In this document: piece by piece, positions 63,247-64,000 of the stretch | Numbering within the stretch: position 1 is the stretch's first letter | How the letters are laid out: each line of letters starts with the position of its first letter | Assembly: GCF_010906925.1 (NCBI RefSeq) | Contig: NZ_VTVE01000001.1 | Location: 434,001 to 498,000 of the forward strand | Direction of reading: 5' to 3' | Origin: Pseudobutyrivibrio xylanivorans | GTDB taxonomy: Bacteria > Bacillota > Clostridia > Lachnospirales > Lachnospiraceae | Length of the DNA stretch: 64,000 bases | Translations under genes and position numbers: made by a program | Notes under the pieces: generated by a model | The model's input: only the letters and a program-made list of their open reading frames with translations | Told to the model about the DNA's origin: nothing | Databases searched by the model: none

Positions 63247-63348
63247 AATTTTCCATATTAGTTTGATTTCTGCGTTAGTAGATGCTTGCAGTAGGTTTAC
63301 TACAGCTTCGCATCTACTGCCTTGAAATAAAGCAAATATGAAAAATTT
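63245..63348 (+). repeat. Palindromic hairpin element after pgk
   Basis: Outer arms around TTTTCCATATT...GATTTC (63250-63270) / GAAAT...AATATGAAAAA (63324-63345) with few mismatches; inner GTAGATGC (63277-63284) / GCATCTAC (63310-63317) and GTAG-GTTTA-CTAC (63291-63303). Shares TGCGT and ACAGCTTCGC with the element after gapA. Probably serves as 3' processing or attenuation structure. Confidence 0.65.
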
Positions 63349-63453
63349 GGCATATCTATTGCCTTGTACTTTTAGAAAAACACTAGAATTTTAAAATCGT
63401 AGAGGCAATATATTTTTATTATTAGAAAAATTATAAGTAGCCATAAATCAGAA

Positions 63454-63579
63454 ATATAGCAAATACTCTCATTAGACCTTGATGAGCCATCCCTACTTAG
63501 ATGGTGCGTAAGCAGCATCTTATGTAGGGTAACGAGCGAATAAGAGCGCAAGCGTGTCGTTGAGAGTGTTTGATATATT
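63454..63579 (+). ncRNA. Long three-way-junction-like structure in the tpiA leader
   Basis: Outer ~18-bp stem ATATAGCAAATACTCTCA / TGAGAGTGTTTGATATAT with two imperfect pairs. Inside, CCCTAC/GTAGGG and AGATG/CATCT form one hairpin (63491-63529) and AACGA/TCGTT another (63531-63561). It ends 30 bases before the tpiA ATG. Unrecognised. Confidence 0.6.
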
Positions 63580-63608
63580 GATGATGCAATGGCGAGAGGA
63601 GAACTATT

Positions 63609-64000
63609 ATGGCAAGAAGAAGAATTATTGCCGGCAACTGGAAGATGAACATGACACCTTCTGAGGCTGTAAAGCTTGTTGCTGAGCTTAAGGATTTAGT
63701 TGTAAATGATAATGTAGACGTAGTTTACTGCGTTCCTGCAATTGATATTGTTCCTGTAGTAGAGGCAGTTAAGGGTACAAACGTTAATGTTGGTGCTGAG
63801 AACTTCTACATCGAGGACAAGGGTGCTTTCACTGGCGAGATTTCAGCTCCTATGCTTGTTGATGCTGGTGTTAAGTATGTAATTATGGGTCACTCTGAGA
63901 GACGTGACATCTTTGGTGAGGATGATATCCTTATCAATGCAAAGGTTAAGAAGGCATTCGCTGCTGGTCTTACACCAATCCTTTGCTGTGGTGAGTCACT
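63609..64000 (+). CDS. tpiA: Triosephosphate isomerase, 3'-partial
   Basis: First ~130 residues; the window ends within the gene. Start [20 protein letters not shown] with the catalytic Lys in NWKMN, and catalytic His in [24 protein letters not shown] precedes the ATG. Third gene of the glycolytic series. Confidence 0.96.
   Translation, partial: MARRRIIAGNWKMNMTPSEAVKLVAELKDLVVNDNVDVVYCVPAIDIVPVVEAVKGTNVNVGAENFYIEDKGAFTGEISAPMLVDAGVKYVIMGHSERRDIFGEDDILINAKVKKAFAAGLTPILCCGES

Overview
The window looks like chromosome of an AT-rich, low-GC anaerobic Firmicute, most likely Lachnospiraceae (Butyrivibrio/Pseudobutyrivibrio-like). Reasons: AT-rich DNA with strong AGGAGG ribosome sites, the block ispF-cysS-mrnC-rlmB-sigH, a TetM-like translation factor fused to a NYN nuclease domain, an ECF transporter with a Trep_Strep/MptD S component, and many dispersed palindromic repeats. 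The genus is inference; no rRNA is present.

Layout. 1-2842: partial translation factor-NYN gene, a tiny methyltransferase remnant, a membrane methyltransferase and an Sfp-type phosphopantetheinyl transferase. 3043-29022: an accessory locus for a small aryl-thiazoline metallophore. It holds a TetR regulator, a pair of half-ABC exporters, an ECF importer (T, fused A-A, S), an aryl-acid-AMP ligase with salicylate-type residues, NRPS1 (ArCP-Cy-A-PCP), NRPS2 (docking-Cy-A with embedded methyltransferase-PCP-TE), a saccharopine-dehydrogenase-like reductase, an alpha/beta hydrolase, a second TetR, a second exporter pair, a type II thioesterase and a MATE exporter. The assembly line parallels pyochelin (PchD/PchE/PchF/reductase/PchC), but the first module has no epimerase domain, as in enantio-pyochelin, and no salicylate synthase is in the window. 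Streptococcal equibactin is the closest Gram-positive parallel I know.

29180-38230: an ABC-2 transporter, membrane proteins of unknown role, an operon of an L-2-amino-thiazoline-4-carboxylate-hydrolase-like protein plus a methyltransferase, a low-Mr phosphatase and a 3'-truncated birA. 38401-64000: housekeeping genes (leuB, ilvD, ilvB, serC, serA, DUF1015, AAA+, mgtE, PfkB kinase, phoH, HD-GYP, lipoprotein, ispF, cysS, mrnC, rlmB, sigH, PHP phosphatase, gapA, pgk, partial tpiA).

Regulation and repeats. Four promoters (1231, 3734, 7409 and 35606 genes) carry the same palindrome GTTAG-N6-CTAAC, whose geometry fits DtxR/IdeR-type metal operators; it links exporter, ECF importer and the thiazoline-hydrolase-like gene into one probable metal regulon. 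A different 15-bp palindrome is shared by the NRPS operon and the second tetR. Two repeat families stand out: a REP/REPIN-like GGGGACGGGG palindrome (six sites, one of which truncates birA) and a ~95-nt structured element (six copies) whose stems change sequence but keep pairing. Further long hairpins lie after gapA and pgk and before ilvB, phoH and tpiA.
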